Counted from the first letter of the stretch, positions 1 through 8,907 are shown. The stretch: DNA of 64,000 nucleotides from an uncultured Lentisphaeraceae bacterium (GCA_949288955.1 CASEMS010000003.1:1-64000), one strand, 5' to 3'. The notes: generated from the sequence alone by a model not told the origin. Numbers and translations: made by a program.

Positions 1-1
1 T

Positions 2-1693
2 TCGCACATCGACCTCAAGGCCAACGGCGCCACCGCCGACTTCGGCGGCCTCACCCTCACGGTGCTGGCCACCGACCAGGGCGTCGCCTACCGCTGGGGC
101 CTCACACGGGAGGGCGAGGCCGAGATGCGCGCCGAGACCTTCACCCTCGACCCCGCCGGCGACCCCGAGTTCCTCTACGGCGACATCGCCAAAGGGGCGC
201 GCGGCGACCTCCTGCAAAACGACAGCCAGTCCCTCCACCACCGCGCGCCGCTGGGCAAGATCGACCCCAAGCGCCTCGTCTATCTCCCCATCACCCTCCT
301 CTACGAAGACGCCGCCCTCGCCCTCACCGAGGCCGAGCTCCGCGACTTCCCCGGCCTGAACCTCCGCCGCCCCGAGGACGACGCCGCGCGCCTCGTCGCC
401 CTCCTGGCCAAGTGGCCCACGCAGGTGGACACCCGCGACCCGGGCCGCCGCGTCGTCACCGAACGCGCCGACTGGCTCGTCCGCGCCCCGGGCCCCCGCG
501 CCTTCCCCTGGCGCGTCTTCATGCTGGCCGACAACCCCGCCGGTCTCTACGACAACGACCTCGTCGAGGCCCTCTCCGAGCCCGCGCAGGGCGACTTCTC
601 GTGGGTCAAGCCCGGCCAAGTCGCCTGGGAATGGTGGAACCATTGGGGGTTGGATGACGTCCCCTTCAAGCCCGGCGTGAACACCGCCACCTACTGCGCC
701 TATATCGATTTCGCCGCGCAGTATGGCATCCCCTACGTCATCCTCGACGACGGCTGGTCGCAAGACGACGACCTCCTGAGGGTCGTCCCCCAGATCGACC
801 TCCCCGCCATCCTCGCCCACGCCAAGGACAAGGGCGTCGGCATCGTCCTCTGGAGCGACTGGCCGCTCCTCCTCGGCCGCCAAGAGGAACTCTTCGCCCA
901 CTACGCCGGGATGGGCGTGGTCGGCTTCAAGGTTGACCACTTCAACCGCGACGACGCGCGCATCGCCGACTTCCTCTACGAAACTGCCGCCATCGCCGCC
1001 AAGCACAAACTCATCCTCGCCTTCCACGGCATCACCAAGCCCACCGGCCTCTCCCGCACCTTCCCCAACGTCCTCACCTACGAGGGCGTCTACGGTCTGG
1101 AGCAGGGCAAATGGATCGGCAGCCAGGCGGACGTCATCACCAACGACATCCGCCTCGCCTTCGGCCGCCTCCTCGCCGGCCCCGCGGACTACACCCCCGG
1201 CGCGATGCGCAACGCCTCCCGCAAAAACTTCCGCCCCAACAACCGCCGTCCCATGAGCATGGGTACCCGCACCCGCCAGGCCGCCCTCTTCATGCTCTAC
1301 GACACCAACTTCCAGATGCTCTGCGACTCCCCCTCCGCCTACACCCGCGAGCCCGCCTTCACCAAGTTCCTCGCCTCCGTCCCCCTCACGTGGGACGACA
1401 CCCGCTGCGACCCCTCCTCCGAGCCTGACAGCCGCCTGCTCGTCCACCGCCGCAAAGGCGACGACCACTGGTATGCCGCCATCGTCGGCGCCAAACCGCA
1501 GACCATCAAACTCCCGCTGAAGGCTCTCGGCCCCGGCACCTACGTCGCCACCATCCTCCGCGACAGCCCCATCACCGAATCCGTCCCCACCGACTACATT
1601 CTCCAGCACCGCGAGGTCACCGCCAAGGACACCCTCGACCTCCCCTGCGCCACCGGCGGCGGCTTCCTCATCAAGCTCACCCCCAAACGCTGA
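2..1693 (+). CDS. GH97 family glycosidase (5' truncated by window)
   Basis: The reading frame is open from base 2, so the N-terminus lies outside the window; the first in-frame GTG (62) is not a credible start. The visible 563 residues cover the end of the N-terminal beta-sandwich, a TIM barrel and a C-terminal beta domain. Barrel signatures include YVILDDGWS, VGFKVDHFNRDD and FHGITKPTGLSRTFPN followed by TYEGVYGLEQGKW, the pattern that marks GH97. Known members are periplasmic or secreted alpha-glucosidases (SusB type, inverting) or alpha-galactosidases (retaining); I cannot decide between them by eye. Codons are strongly C-ending. A clear intrinsic terminator follows 11 bases after the stop. 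Family call is firm, substrate is open. Confidence 0.9.
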   Translation, partial: SHIDLKANGATADFGGLTLTVLATDQGVAYRWGLTREGEAEMRAETFTLDPAGDPEFLYGDIAKGARGDLLQNDSQSLHHRAPLGKIDPKRLVYLPITLLYEDAALALTEAELRDFPGLNLRRPEDDAARLVALLAKWPTQVDTRDPGRRVVTERADWLVRAPGPRAFPWRVFMLADNPAGLYDNDLVEALSEPAQGDFSWVKPGQVAWEWWNHWGLDDVPFKPGVNTATYCAYIDFAAQYGIPYVILDDGWSQDDDLLRVVPQIDLPAILAHAKDKGVGIVLWSDWPLLLGRQEELFAHYAGMGVVGFKVDHFNRDDARIADFLYETAAIAAKHKLILAFHGITKPTGLSRTFPNVLTYEGVYGLEQGKWIGSQADVITNDIRLAFGRLLAGPADYTPGAMRNASRKNFRPNNRRPMSMGTRTRQAALFMLYDTNFQMLCDSPSAYTREPAFTKFLASVPLTWDDTRCDPSSEPDSRLLVHRRKGDDHWYAAIVGAKPQTIKLPLKALGPGTYVATILRDSPITESVPTDYILQHREVTAKDTLDLPCATGGGFLIKLTPKR

Positions 1694-1704
1694 GACACCC
1701 CACA

Positions 1705-1732
1705 AGCCCCCGATCCCACGGGGGCTTTTTTT
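1705..1732 (+). terminator. Rho-independent terminator after GH97
   Basis: An 8-bp stem (AGCCCCCG / CGGGGGCT) with a 6-nt loop is followed by seven T. It ends the GH97 transcript and insulates the next gene. Confidence 0.85.
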
Positions 1733-1742
1733 GGCCCTGCGT

Positions 1743-1772
1743 TTGACGGAACGGCGGGGGTGGTGCTAGAGT
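1743..1772 (+). promoter_or_regulatory. Sigma70-type promoter for EamA transporter
   Basis: TTGACG at 1743-1748, an 18-nt spacer and the extended -10 TGCTAGAGT at 1764-1772. A GGGAG ribosome site follows at 1786-1790. Confidence 0.6.
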
Positions 1773-1796
1773 GTGGAGCACTTTCGGGAGAAAACC

Positions 1797-2693
1797 ATGT
1801 CCGGCGTCCGCATCCAAGGCATCCTTTTCGGCGTCGCGGCGGCCGTGTGCTACGGCCTCAGCCCGCTCGCCGCGAAGTCCCTCTACGCGCTCGGCCTCAC
1901 GGCCGACTCCACCCTCTTCTACCGCTACGGTCTGGCGGCCCTTCTGCTCGGCGGGTGGTTGGCCTGGCGCGGCGAGGGCTTCCGCCTGACGCGCCGCGAG
2001 ACGGCGTGGGTGGCGGCGTTGGGCGCGCTCTTCGGCGTCTCCTCCCTCACCTTCTTCGCCAGTTTCACCGTGATGGACTCCGGCCTTGCCTGTGCCCTTC
2101 TCTTCGTCTACCCGGCGATGGTGGCCGCCATCATGGCCCTCGGCTTCGGGGAACGGCTCGGCGTCGGGCGGGCGGTGGCGTTGGCCGGGGGATTGGCGGG
2201 GGTGGCGCTCCTCGCGCAAGGCGGCGAGGGGGGCGTGAGCGGGGGCGGCGTCGCGCTCGTCATGGCCTCGGCCCTCACCTACGCGCTCTACATCGTGGGG
2301 CTGAACCACGCGCGCCTGCGCCTCTCCGCCGCGAAACTCACCTTCTACGCGCTCCTCTTCGGCCTGCCCTTCGTGCTCGCCCACGGGGCGTTGCTCGGGC
2401 GGCCCCTCCCCCAACCCCTCACCTCCCCCGCGATGCTCCTCTGGGCGCTCATGCTGGCCGTGGTGCCCACCGTGCTCTCCCTCGTGCTCATGGCCGAGGC
2501 CGTCCGCCGCATCGGCGAGACCCCCACCGCGGTGATGGGCGCGCTCGAACCCCTCACCGCCCTCTTCGTCGGCGTTACCTGCTTCGGCGAGGCTCTCACC
2601 CCACGCCTGGCCCTGGGCGTGCTCCTCATCCTCGGCGCCGTCACCCTCGTCTCCCTCCTGCCCGCCGCCGGGCGCCCCCACCGCCACGCCTGA
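1797..2693 (+). CDS. EamA/DMT-family membrane transporter
   Basis: A 298-residue inner-membrane protein made of two homologous halves of about five hydrophobic helices each, as in the drug/metabolite transporter superfamily (EamA). The N-terminal part (GILFGVAAAVCYGLSPLAAK) and a second-half motif with EPLTALFVG and a conserved Gly-Glu in the final helices fit the family. Such proteins export amino acids, metabolites or drugs, but substrate cannot be predicted. ATG 1797 is chosen because GGGAG sits 6 nt upstream; an in-frame GTG at 1773 lies at the predicted transcription start and lacks a ribosome site. Apparently monocistronic. A second EamA paralogue lies at 9167. Confidence 0.88.
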   Translation: MSGVRIQGILFGVAAAVCYGLSPLAAKSLYALGLTADSTLFYRYGLAALLLGGWLAWRGEGFRLTRRETAWVAALGALFGVSSLTFFASFTVMDSGLACALLFVYPAMVAAIMALGFGERLGVGRAVALAGGLAGVALLAQGGEGGVSGGGVALVMASALTYALYIVGLNHARLRLSAAKLTFYALLFGLPFVLAHGALLGRPLPQPLTSPAMLLWALMLAVVPTVLSLVLMAEAVRRIGETPTAVMGALEPLTALFVGVTCFGEALTPRLALGVLLILGAVTLVSLLPAAGRPHRHA

Positions 2694-2725
2694 CGCGCCA
2701 TCGGGTGCGGCGGAGGCCCCGAACG

Positions 2726-2734
2726 TGTTATCAT
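2726..2734 (+). promoter_or_regulatory. Extended -10 promoter of PEGA-like lipoprotein
   Basis: TGTTATCAT matches the extended -10 used throughout the window. AGGAG at 2744-2748 and ATG 2756 follow, but that ATG is out of frame with the lipoprotein coding sequence. Confidence 0.55.
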
Positions 2735-2840
2735 GAGGGCGAAAGGAGACACGCGATGACGCCCGATCTCCCCACCCCCCACGCCAGCGGCGACGCCCCA
2801 CCGACGTCGCCGCCCCCCGCTCGCGGCCCTGGCCCCCGCC

Positions 2841-3170
2841 TTGGCGGCGGCCCTGCTGGCGGTCGGCGGATGCACCACCTACGTGATCGACAGCAACCCG
2901 CAAGGCCTGCGGGTCTCGGTGAACAACATCGAGGAAGGCTTCACGCCGTGCCGCTATTTCTTGTGGAGCCAGTTCTACTATCCGTTGGAGGTTACGGTGG
3001 CGCCGCCCCAACCGCGCCAGCTGGAGGCCTACGCGGCGGAGCGCAATGTCTCCGTCCAGGCCATCACCACGCCACAGACAAAGGTGCTCACGCCGCGCTC
3101 GCCCTCCGGGACGGTCTATTTCGACTTCATCGCCACCGAGCGCGACCTCCCGCCCAAACGCACCCCCTGA
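2841..3170 (+). CDS. PEGA-like lipoprotein, start disrupted by a probable frameshift
   Basis: The frame encodes a lipobox (LLAVGGC) followed by about 95 residues in which CTTYVIDSNPQGLRVSVN and GFTPCRYF resemble the PEGA fold (a Ser-Pro-Gly turn then Gly-x-Thr-Pro), so it is probably a small outer-membrane lipoprotein. The positive stretch RRRRPP precedes the hydrophobic segment in this frame at about 2796-2820, but no start codon lies before it: the well-placed ATG at 2756 with AGGAG 7 nt upstream is one frame off. A single-base indel in the C-rich run between 2760 and 2830 would join ATG 2756 to the lipoprotein frame. The annotated TTG at 2841 is therefore a minimal boundary. Sequencing error and true pseudogene are both possible. 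Confidence 0.55.
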   Translation: MAAALLAVGGCTTYVIDSNPQGLRVSVNNIEEGFTPCRYFLWSQFYYPLEVTVAPPQPRQLEAYAAERNVSVQAITTPQTKVLTPRSPSGTVYFDFIATERDLPPKRTP

Positions 3171-3245
3171 CCACCCCACCCCGCGCGCTTGCCGAAACGC
3201 TCCCCCAAGGCCCATCGGAAAGGCGGGGTTGTTGATAACTTTGGA

Positions 3246-3325
3246 TCGGCGGCTGATCCATCGAGGCTCGGCGGCTGATCCACCTTGCGTCGGCGGCTGA
3301 TCCACCTTGCGTCAGCCGCCGATGG
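3246..3325. repeat. 22-nt periodic array A
   Basis: Three full units and one partial begin exactly at 3246, 3268, 3290 and 3312. Each starts TCGGCGGCTGATCC; the last is flipped to TCAGCCGCCGAT, the reverse complement of the core. It lies between the PEGA-like gene and the promoter of the next gene. The rest of 3171-3380 holds nothing else I recognise. Confidence 0.9.
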
Positions 3326-3388
3326 TGTTTGGGATGGGGGCGGGGAGGGGAGAGCCCGTGGCGGCAGGATGGGAGGCAGGGCGTGTTG

Positions 3389-3397
3389 TGGTATAAT
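3389..3397 (+). promoter_or_regulatory. Extended -10 promoter
   Basis: TGGTATAAT with a perfect hexamer and no visible -35; start codon 29 nt downstream with a GCGGAGGA ribosome site. Confidence 0.7.
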
Positions 3398-3426
3398 GGT
3401 AGGGAAGTTGGATCGCGGAGGACGCC

Positions 3427-5001
3427 ATGAAGCCGATTGACCTGAACAGCACCGACATCGAGACGCTCCTGGCGAGTGGGTGCATCTACGTGGACAAGAC
3501 GGCCGATCTCCATCGGCTGATCACCACGCCTGGGCAACGGCTCTTCTTCGTCGCACGGCCGCGGCGCTTCGGGAAGACGTTGATGCTCTCCACGTTGAAG
3601 GCCATCTTCCAGGGGCGGCGGGAGCTCTTTGCGCATCTTGCCATCGCCAAGACGGATTACGATTGGCCGACGTACCCTGTGCTGCACCTCGACTTCTCCA
3701 AAATCAACACGGAGACGTTGGAGACCTTTCGACGCGGTTTGGCTTTTCGTGTGCAGGTCGCGTTCGAGGCCGCAGGGCTTACTTATGACTCGCACCTGAC
3801 GCCGGATGAGAACTTTGACCTTGCGCTCCGTTCGTGCGATGAGTGTGGCACCAAACGCATGGTCGTGCTGATTGATGAGTATGACGGGCCGGTCTGCCAT
3901 GCTTTGGACGATATTGAGAAAGCCACGGCCATCCGATCCATCTTGTCGAACTTCTACATTCAGATCAAAGCGAACGCTCCGCACATCCGCTTCCTGCTGA
4001 TGACGGGGGTGATGAAGTTTACGCAGCTCTCCGTCTTCTCCGCGCTCAACAACCTCATTGACCTGACGCTCGACCGGAGTGCCGCCACGTTGCTTGGCTA
4101 CACGGAGGATGAGCTGGGGGCCTTCTTCGGCGAGCACATCCGCGCCCATGCCGAGGTGATGGGGCTGTCGGAGGGAGATTACCGCGAGCGTCTGCGCCAG
4201 TGGTACGACGGTTACCGCTTCTCCACGTGGTCGCAGGAGACCGTCTACAACCCCATCGCGATTGGCACGACGCTGTCGCTCAAGGAGCCGGCCTTCCGTT
4301 CCACCTGGGCGCAGACGGGGCGCACCTCCGCGCTCTTCAACCATCTCCGGCGGGAGCCGCTCCTGGAGCAGGATTACGAGAACATCAAAGGCCAGAGCAG
4401 CGCCATCTTCGACGTCTGCGGGCTGGACGAACTCGCCAACATCACGCTCCTCTATCAGTCGGGCTACCTCACCATCAAGGACTTCGACCCCGCCTGGGGC
4501 ACCTACACCCTCGGCATCCCCAACGAGGAGGTCCGCGAGGATCTCAACGCCCTCATCGTGCGCGCCGCCGCCCCGGGCGACGAGAACGCCCTCTTGGCCG
4601 CCATCCGCGCGGCGCTCCAAGCCGCGGACTTCCCCGCCTTCTTCAAGTGTCTCCGCGCCTTCTACGCGCGTCTCCCCTACCAAGCCAAGGAGGGGCGCGT
4701 CCCCGAGGCCGGCTACCAGCGTCTGCTCTTCGTGCTGCTCTCCGCGTGCGGGTTGCGCGTGACCGCCGAGGATTGCCAGGCGGCCGGCCGAGCCGACTTG
4801 GTGGCCAAGGTGCGCGACATCGTCTTCCTCTTCGAGATCAAGGTCGATGCGTCCGCCGCCGACGCGCTTGCGCAGATCCGCGCCCGCGATTACGCCGCGC
4901 CCTACCGCGCCACCGCCCACACCCTCCACCTCATCGGCCTCTCCTTCTCCTCCGCCGACCGCCTGCTCGCCGATGCCCAGGCGGCCACGGAGACATGCTG
5001 A
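3427..5001 (+). CDS. AAA-ATPase-like / PD-(D/E)XK nuclease family protein
   Basis: A 524-residue protein with the architecture of AAA-ATPase-like (PF09820) plus PDDEXK_9 (DUF1703) proteins. The N-terminus holds YVDKTADLHRLI, a Walker A variant (RPRRFGKTLMLSTL, about residues 46-59) and a Walker B segment (MVVLIDEYDGPV, about 141-152). The C-terminus carries a nuclease-like ADLVAKVRDIVFLFEIKVD core (about 457-475). These proteins are abundant in Bacteroidota and other gut bacteria, and their function is not established. Its own extended -10 promoter and array A lie upstream; it converges with the PL8 gene, 26 bases apart. The 5' half has mixed third positions and lower GC, the 3' half is C-ending like the surroundings, suggesting an acquired or recombined gene. 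Confidence 0.88.
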   Translation: MKPIDLNSTDIETLLASGCIYVDKTADLHRLITTPGQRLFFVARPRRFGKTLMLSTLKAIFQGRRELFAHLAIAKTDYDWPTYPVLHLDFSKINTETLETFRRGLAFRVQVAFEAAGLTYDSHLTPDENFDLALRSCDECGTKRMVVLIDEYDGPVCHALDDIEKATAIRSILSNFYIQIKANAPHIRFLLMTGVMKFTQLSVFSALNNLIDLTLDRSAATLLGYTEDELGAFFGEHIRAHAEVMGLSEGDYRERLRQWYDGYRFSTWSQETVYNPIAIGTTLSLKEPAFRSTWAQTGRTSALFNHLRREPLLEQDYENIKGQSSAIFDVCGLDELANITLLYQSGYLTIKDFDPAWGTYTLGIPNEEVREDLNALIVRAAAPGDENALLAAIRAALQAADFPAFFKCLRAFYARLPYQAKEGRVPEAGYQRLLFVLLSACGLRVTAEDCQAAGRADLVAKVRDIVFLFEIKVDASAADALAQIRARDYAAPYRATAHTLHLIGLSFSSADRLLADAQAATETC

Positions 5002-5027
5002 GGCCACGCAGTCGCGTTCGTTCCCGC

Positions 5028-8000
5028 TCAGAGGACGCGGCAGGCGCCGCGCCGGCGGTCATCGGGGTCGCCCGCGCCGGGGAGGCGAAGGGTGTGGCGG
5101 CGACCGTTGAGGGTGAGCGTGAGGGATTGGGCGTGCTTGGCGGGATCCTTCTCGCAGGCGGCGCAGGGGTCTTGGCAGACGATGGCAGAGCGTGAGCCTT
5201 CCTGGCGGAGCATGAGGGAGGCGGGCTTGTCCACGGCCAGACGGAGCCGTCCGACCGTGATGGCGCCGGGCTCATAAAAGAAGGCGTGGAGGGTGCCGGA
5301 GGCGTCGTCGCGCACGGCCTGGCAGGTTGGGGTGTTGGCAACGAGGTGGATGGGGGGCTCGCGGAGAAGGGCGGCGGGGTCGGCGATCTCGGGGCGCATG
5401 TGGACGAGGTAGGCGACGGAGGCGTCCGTGGGTTGGGTGCCGTGGTCGACCCAGATCTCGAGGACGGTGGCGCGGCGGCCTTTGTCGGCGAGCGCCTGGC
5501 ATTTGGCCTTGTAGGCGACCATGTCCGGGGCGGGGTCGTCAAGGATGTGGGGGGCGAGGCGGTTGAGGGGGGTGCGGGGGGAGACGCGGACGTGGAGGGT
5601 GGCGTCTTTGTCCTCGGGGGCGGCGGAGGGCAGGATGAGGTAGCCAATGCCGGCGTGCTCCACCCAGAAACGCTGGGTGAGGGGATGGGAGAGGTGGGCG
5701 TCCTCGGTGCCTTCGGGGATGGATTCCTCGGTGCCATCCTCCGCGCGGAGGGCGAGTGCGGCCGTGAAGGCGGCCTGGTTGAGGGTGCTGCGGTAGGTGA
5801 AGGGAGCCTGCGCCGCCTTGCCGCCGGTGATGCCGCCACCGAGAACGAAGAGGCCATGCTCCAGGAAGACGAAGAGTTTGCGTGCGCGGGTGGCGTTGCG
5901 CGGATGGCTGACGAACTCAAAGCCGCAGTGGCCGAGGCTGCCATCGCTGACGCCTCCGGCGCGTCTCCCTCCGCCCGCGCGATAGCGGTCGAGGCCGCGG
6001 TATTTGTCATCGCTGCCCCATTCCTCGTCGAGCTGGGTGGTACCGGGGAGGGAGCGGAAGCGCCAGAGGGCGTCCGGGATGGTGTAGCGGTGGAGCGCGC
6101 GGTACTCATCGCCCCGGCGCAGAAGGGTTGTTACACCGTCGCCGAAGGCGAGGTTGCCGGGGTTGGCCCCCGCGAAGGTCTCCACGCCGCCGACGAGGGG
6201 GGAGGTGAGCTTGACGTCGATGTAGTAATCCTTGCGGCGGTGGACGGCCAGGAGTTGGCGAAAGAAAAAGCGGTTGCCCTCGATCGCGCCCTCGCCGCCG
6301 CGGACGCGCCCCAACAGCGCCTCGATCGCCGCGCGGGTCCCCTTCTCCAAGCATCCCTCCGGCAGGGCGAGGAGCCGCTGGGCGAAGACGTGCGGGAAGA
6401 CGCCTCGGTGCTCGTTGTGGCGGCCGTTGGCGCAGAAGGCCATCGCCCCGCGGTAGAGCACCCACTCATAGGCCAGGACATAGTCGGCCACGCGGGCGTA
6501 CTGCCGGCGCGACTCGCCCCACGGCGTGCCGGCGCGGGGGAAGCGCGTGGCGCGGATCGCCCAGTCACGGCCATAGGCGCCGAAGTTGAGCTGACGGCCA
6601 TTGGCGGCGTGGAAGCTGAAGGTGGCGTCGCTCTCCATGCCGTCGAGGGTGCCGGGGCGGTAGGCGAAATGGTTGTCGTAGAGGCTGCGCGCGGCATCGT
6701 AGGCGAAGGGATCGTCCCAGAGCGCGGCGGCCGCCCAAGCCAATTCCATGAAGTTGTTGGCCTCGCCGTAACCGTCGTTCGTGCCGAGATGCGTCTCATC
6801 GAGGAAGGAACGGCAGAGGATGGGGTCGGTGTTGCGCAGGGCCGCCACGCGCACGGCCAAGGCCTGACGTTGGAGCGCGGGCATCCGCAGGCAGGCCTCA
6901 AGGATCGGCCGCAACGCGATGGCGTCGGCCAAGAGCGCGCCATCCTGCAACCACAGGAAGCGCGGCCCGCCGTAGGCGGCGTGGGCGTGCGTGAAATAGG
7001 CCCCCGCCCACCGTAGCAGACGCGCCGCGGCCGCCTCCTCGCCCGTCGCGACGAAACGCGCCACAAGCGCCTTCGCGGCCGCGCGATAGGCCTCCGCCGT
7101 CGGCTCCTCGGGCGGTTCCTCCCCGAAATCCGGCGCGGCCCCGCCAAAGTTCAGGGCGCGATGGCGGAGATTCCCGGCGAAAGCCTCGTAGCAGGACTCC
7201 GCCGCAGAGGGCGTCAGGTGGAGAAAGCGCTCCGGCGGCACAGGCTCCCAGCCTTCGCCATCCGGCGTCCGCCACAACAGGGTGAACTCCGGCTCGGCCT
7301 CGCCCCGCCGCGCCAAGGTGACGGCGAAGGGCGTGACACCCGCCCGCAGACGCACGCGCTCCGCCCCCAGGCAACGCCGCCCATTGATGAGCAACTCCGC
7401 CGAACACACGGTCTCCAACTTGAAGCCATACTCCCCCGGACGGTCGGTCAGGAGAAAGCCCTCGACCCGCGCCGCCGCGTCCGCGCGGAGCAAATCCTGC
7501 ACCGGGACGGCCAGCGTCCCCGCCGACTTGCCGAAGCGCAGGTCCTCGATGGGGCGATGCCAGTAATCCGGCAGACGGAAGGGGCCATTGCCGGGGTCGA
7601 CGACGCTCTCGGCGGTGCGGAAAGGCGGATAATCCGCGGCGCCCGGCGCGAGCGCGGGGTCGGCGCCCACCGCGTGCGGGCCCGGACGGAAAGCCTTGGC
7701 CAGTGGCAGGGAGGGGGAATCGCCACGACGGATGATGCGCAGGAGCAGGCCGGGCGCGAGCGTCCCCGCCTTCGGCGCCACCGTCTCCAAGGTCAGCCGT
7801 TGGGTCTGCGGCAGGCCGTCCGGACGGGAGAAGACCGCCTCCAACGCCACCGTGCCGGGGCGAATCAGCCAGAAGCCGAGGTCGCACTGCGCGGCCGACC
7901 CTGCGTACCACACCGGCCCGCCGCCCTCCTCGCGCAACGTCACGTCCAGCCCACGCGTCGCGCGCGGGTGCGCCAACAACCGCACCCATGCGCCTTGGGC

Positions 8001-8141
8001 GCCCGCCAGGCGCGGCCCCACCAACCGCCCGTTCGCCACAAGCATCCCCTGCGCCTTCACCTCGCGCCCCGCGCCAAGGGCGACCGCCGCCGAGGCCGCC
8101 ACGCCCTGCGCCAGAAAGCGCCGCCGCGTCAGCCCATCCAT
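5028..8141 (-). CDS. Polysaccharide lyase family 8 (chondroitin/hyaluronan lyase-like), Tat-exported
   Basis: A 1037-residue secreted enzyme, in the size range of chondroitin ABC lyases. The N-terminus TRRRFLAQGVAASAAVALG is a twin-arginine signal. Beta-sandwich-like regions precede an alpha/alpha toroid with PL8 hallmarks: GYGEANNFMELAW (catalytic Asn, about residue 460), FSFHAANGRQ then NFGAYG (catalytic His and Tyr, about 508-521), ANGRHNEHRG, and LPGTTQ in the following beta-supersandwich. PL8 enzymes cleave hexosaminyl-uronate bonds in chondroitin sulfate, dermatan or hyaluronan by beta-elimination. Start ATG 8141 has a modest GAG ribosome site and an extended -10 upstream at 8174-8182. 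No sulfatase or glucuronyl hydrolase is adjacent. Confidence 0.88.
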   Translation of the reverse strand: MDGLTRRRFLAQGVAASAAVALGAGREVKAQGMLVANGRLVGPRLAGAQGAWVRLLAHPRATRGLDVTLREEGGGPVWYAGSAAQCDLGFWLIRPGTVALEAVFSRPDGLPQTQRLTLETVAPKAGTLAPGLLLRIIRRGDSPSLPLAKAFRPGPHAVGADPALAPGAADYPPFRTAESVVDPGNGPFRLPDYWHRPIEDLRFGKSAGTLAVPVQDLLRADAAARVEGFLLTDRPGEYGFKLETVCSAELLINGRRCLGAERVRLRAGVTPFAVTLARRGEAEPEFTLLWRTPDGEGWEPVPPERFLHLTPSAAESCYEAFAGNLRHRALNFGGAAPDFGEEPPEEPTAEAYRAAAKALVARFVATGEEAAAARLLRWAGAYFTHAHAAYGGPRFLWLQDGALLADAIALRPILEACLRMPALQRQALAVRVAALRNTDPILCRSFLDETHLGTNDGYGEANNFMELAWAAAALWDDPFAYDAARSLYDNHFAYRPGTLDGMESDATFSFHAANGRQLNFGAYGRDWAIRATRFPRAGTPWGESRRQYARVADYVLAYEWVLYRGAMAFCANGRHNEHRGVFPHVFAQRLLALPEGCLEKGTRAAIEALLGRVRGGEGAIEGNRFFFRQLLAVHRRKDYYIDVKLTSPLVGGVETFAGANPGNLAFGDGVTTLLRRGDEYRALHRYTIPDALWRFRSLPGTTQLDEEWGSDDKYRGLDRYRAGGGRRAGGVSDGSLGHCGFEFVSHPRNATRARKLFVFLEHGLFVLGGGITGGKAAQAPFTYRSTLNQAAFTAALALRAEDGTEESIPEGTEDAHLSHPLTQRFWVEHAGIGYLILPSAAPEDKDATLHVRVSPRTPLNRLAPHILDDPAPDMVAYKAKCQALADKGRRATVLEIWVDHGTQPTDASVAYLVHMRPEIADPAALLREPPIHLVANTPTCQAVRDDASGTLHAFFYEPGAITVGRLRLAVDKPASLMLRQEGSRSAIVCQDPCAACEKDPAKHAQSLTLTLNGRRHTLRLPGAGDPDDRRRGACRVL

Positions 8142-8173
8142 CGCGCATCTCGCAAAATCACGTTCATGGTCTC

Positions 8174-8182
8174 ATCATACCA
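8174..8182 (-). promoter_or_regulatory. Extended -10 promoter of PL8 lyase
   Basis: On the minus strand TGGTATGAT precedes the start codon by 32 nt. No -35 element is evident. Confidence 0.55.
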
Positions 8183-8265
8183 CATCGCCGTGCGCGTGGC
8201 CTTGCCGTTGGGACGTGTCTGCCGCCCTGCGTTCTCCCAGAGGCAGAGGGGCTCAACGCCGAGAC

Positions 8266-8331
8266 TTGGCGGCCGATCCACCGAGAGTCAGCCGCCAAGT
8301 CTCCTTGGGTCGGCCGCCGATCCTCCGCGAA
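8266..8331. repeat. 22-nt periodic array B1
   Basis: Units start at 8266, 8288 and 8310, alternating orientation of the core (TTGGCGGCCGAT, TCAGCCGCCAAG, TCGGCCGCCGAT). The last unit runs into the hairpin element that begins at 8325. Confidence 0.88.
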
Positions 8332-8515
8332 GACGCGGCTGCGCCGGGACACGTCGGCGCTAACGCCGGGCACATCCGTGCCCTCGCCTTGCCCCGAAGC
8401 GCGAAGGCGGCGGGCGGGAGGGCGAAACAAGGGGGCGTCTCCGCCCCCGCCGCTTTCGCCCGGCGTTAGCCCGCCATCCTTCGCGCACCCTCGCGTCCTC
8501 GCGGGACAGAAAGCA
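8325..8515. repeat. Structured intergenic element, copy 1
   Basis: A 191-nt copy of an element found four times. Its ends form an imperfect inverted repeat (CCGCGAAGACGCG at the left, the complement of CCGCGAGGACGCG at the right). A second inverted pair (CTAACGCCGGGC) lies inside, with local hairpins CGGCG-CTAA-CGCCG and GGGCAC-ATCC-GTGCCC and a G-run stretch. No protein is supported. Bordered on both sides by 22-nt arrays. Confidence 0.85.
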
Positions 8516-8603
8516 TCGGCGGCTGACTCTCCTCGGACTAGCGGCTGATCCACCGAGCGTCAGCCGCCAAGTCTCCTTGGGTCGGCCGCCGATCCTCCGC
8601 GAA
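8516..8603. repeat. 22-nt periodic array B2
   Basis: Four units start at 8516, 8538, 8560 and 8582, joining element copies 1 and 2 without a gap. Confidence 0.9.
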
Positions 8604-8819
8604 GACGCGATTGCGCCGGGACACTCGGCGCTAACGCCAGGCACATCCGTGCCCTCCCGCGCCGAGTGCCCCGGCTTCGGGGGAGAGGGTACCTGGCCCC
8701 GAGGCGCGAAGGCGGCGGGCGGGAGGGCGAAACAAGGGGCGTTTCCGCCCCCGCCGCTTTCGCCCGGCGTTAGCCCGCCGTCCTTCGCGCACCCTCGCGT
8801 CCTCGCGGGACTGAAAGCA
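8597..8819. repeat. Structured intergenic element, copy 2
   Basis: A 223-nt copy with the same terminal and internal inverted repeats as copy 1. It carries about 33 extra bases after the GTGCCCTC hairpin, ending in GGGGGAGAGGG. Confidence 0.85.
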
Positions 8820-8907
8820 TCGGCGGCTGACTCTCCTCGGACTAGCGGCCGATCCACCGAGCGTCAGCCGCCAAGTCTCCTTGGGTCGGCCGCCGATCCT
8901 CCGCGAA
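8820..8907. repeat. 22-nt periodic array B3
   Basis: Four units start at 8820, 8842, 8864 and 8886, nearly identical in order and spacing to array B2. B2 plus copy 2 and B3 plus copy 3 therefore look like tandem duplications of one compound unit. Confidence 0.9.

Noticed and set aside
3427-5001. Transposase or restriction enzyme
   Set aside because: The PD-(D/E)XK-like C-terminus could suggest it, but the architecture matches the AAA-ATPase-like/DUF1703 family and there is no methyltransferase or terminal repeat.
3127-5007. Long minus-strand open frame opposite the AAA-like gene (626 codons)
   Set aside because: It is the complement of a gene with clear domain motifs, is rich in Glu/Gly/Arg without any fold signature, and is typical of antisense frames in high-GC DNA.
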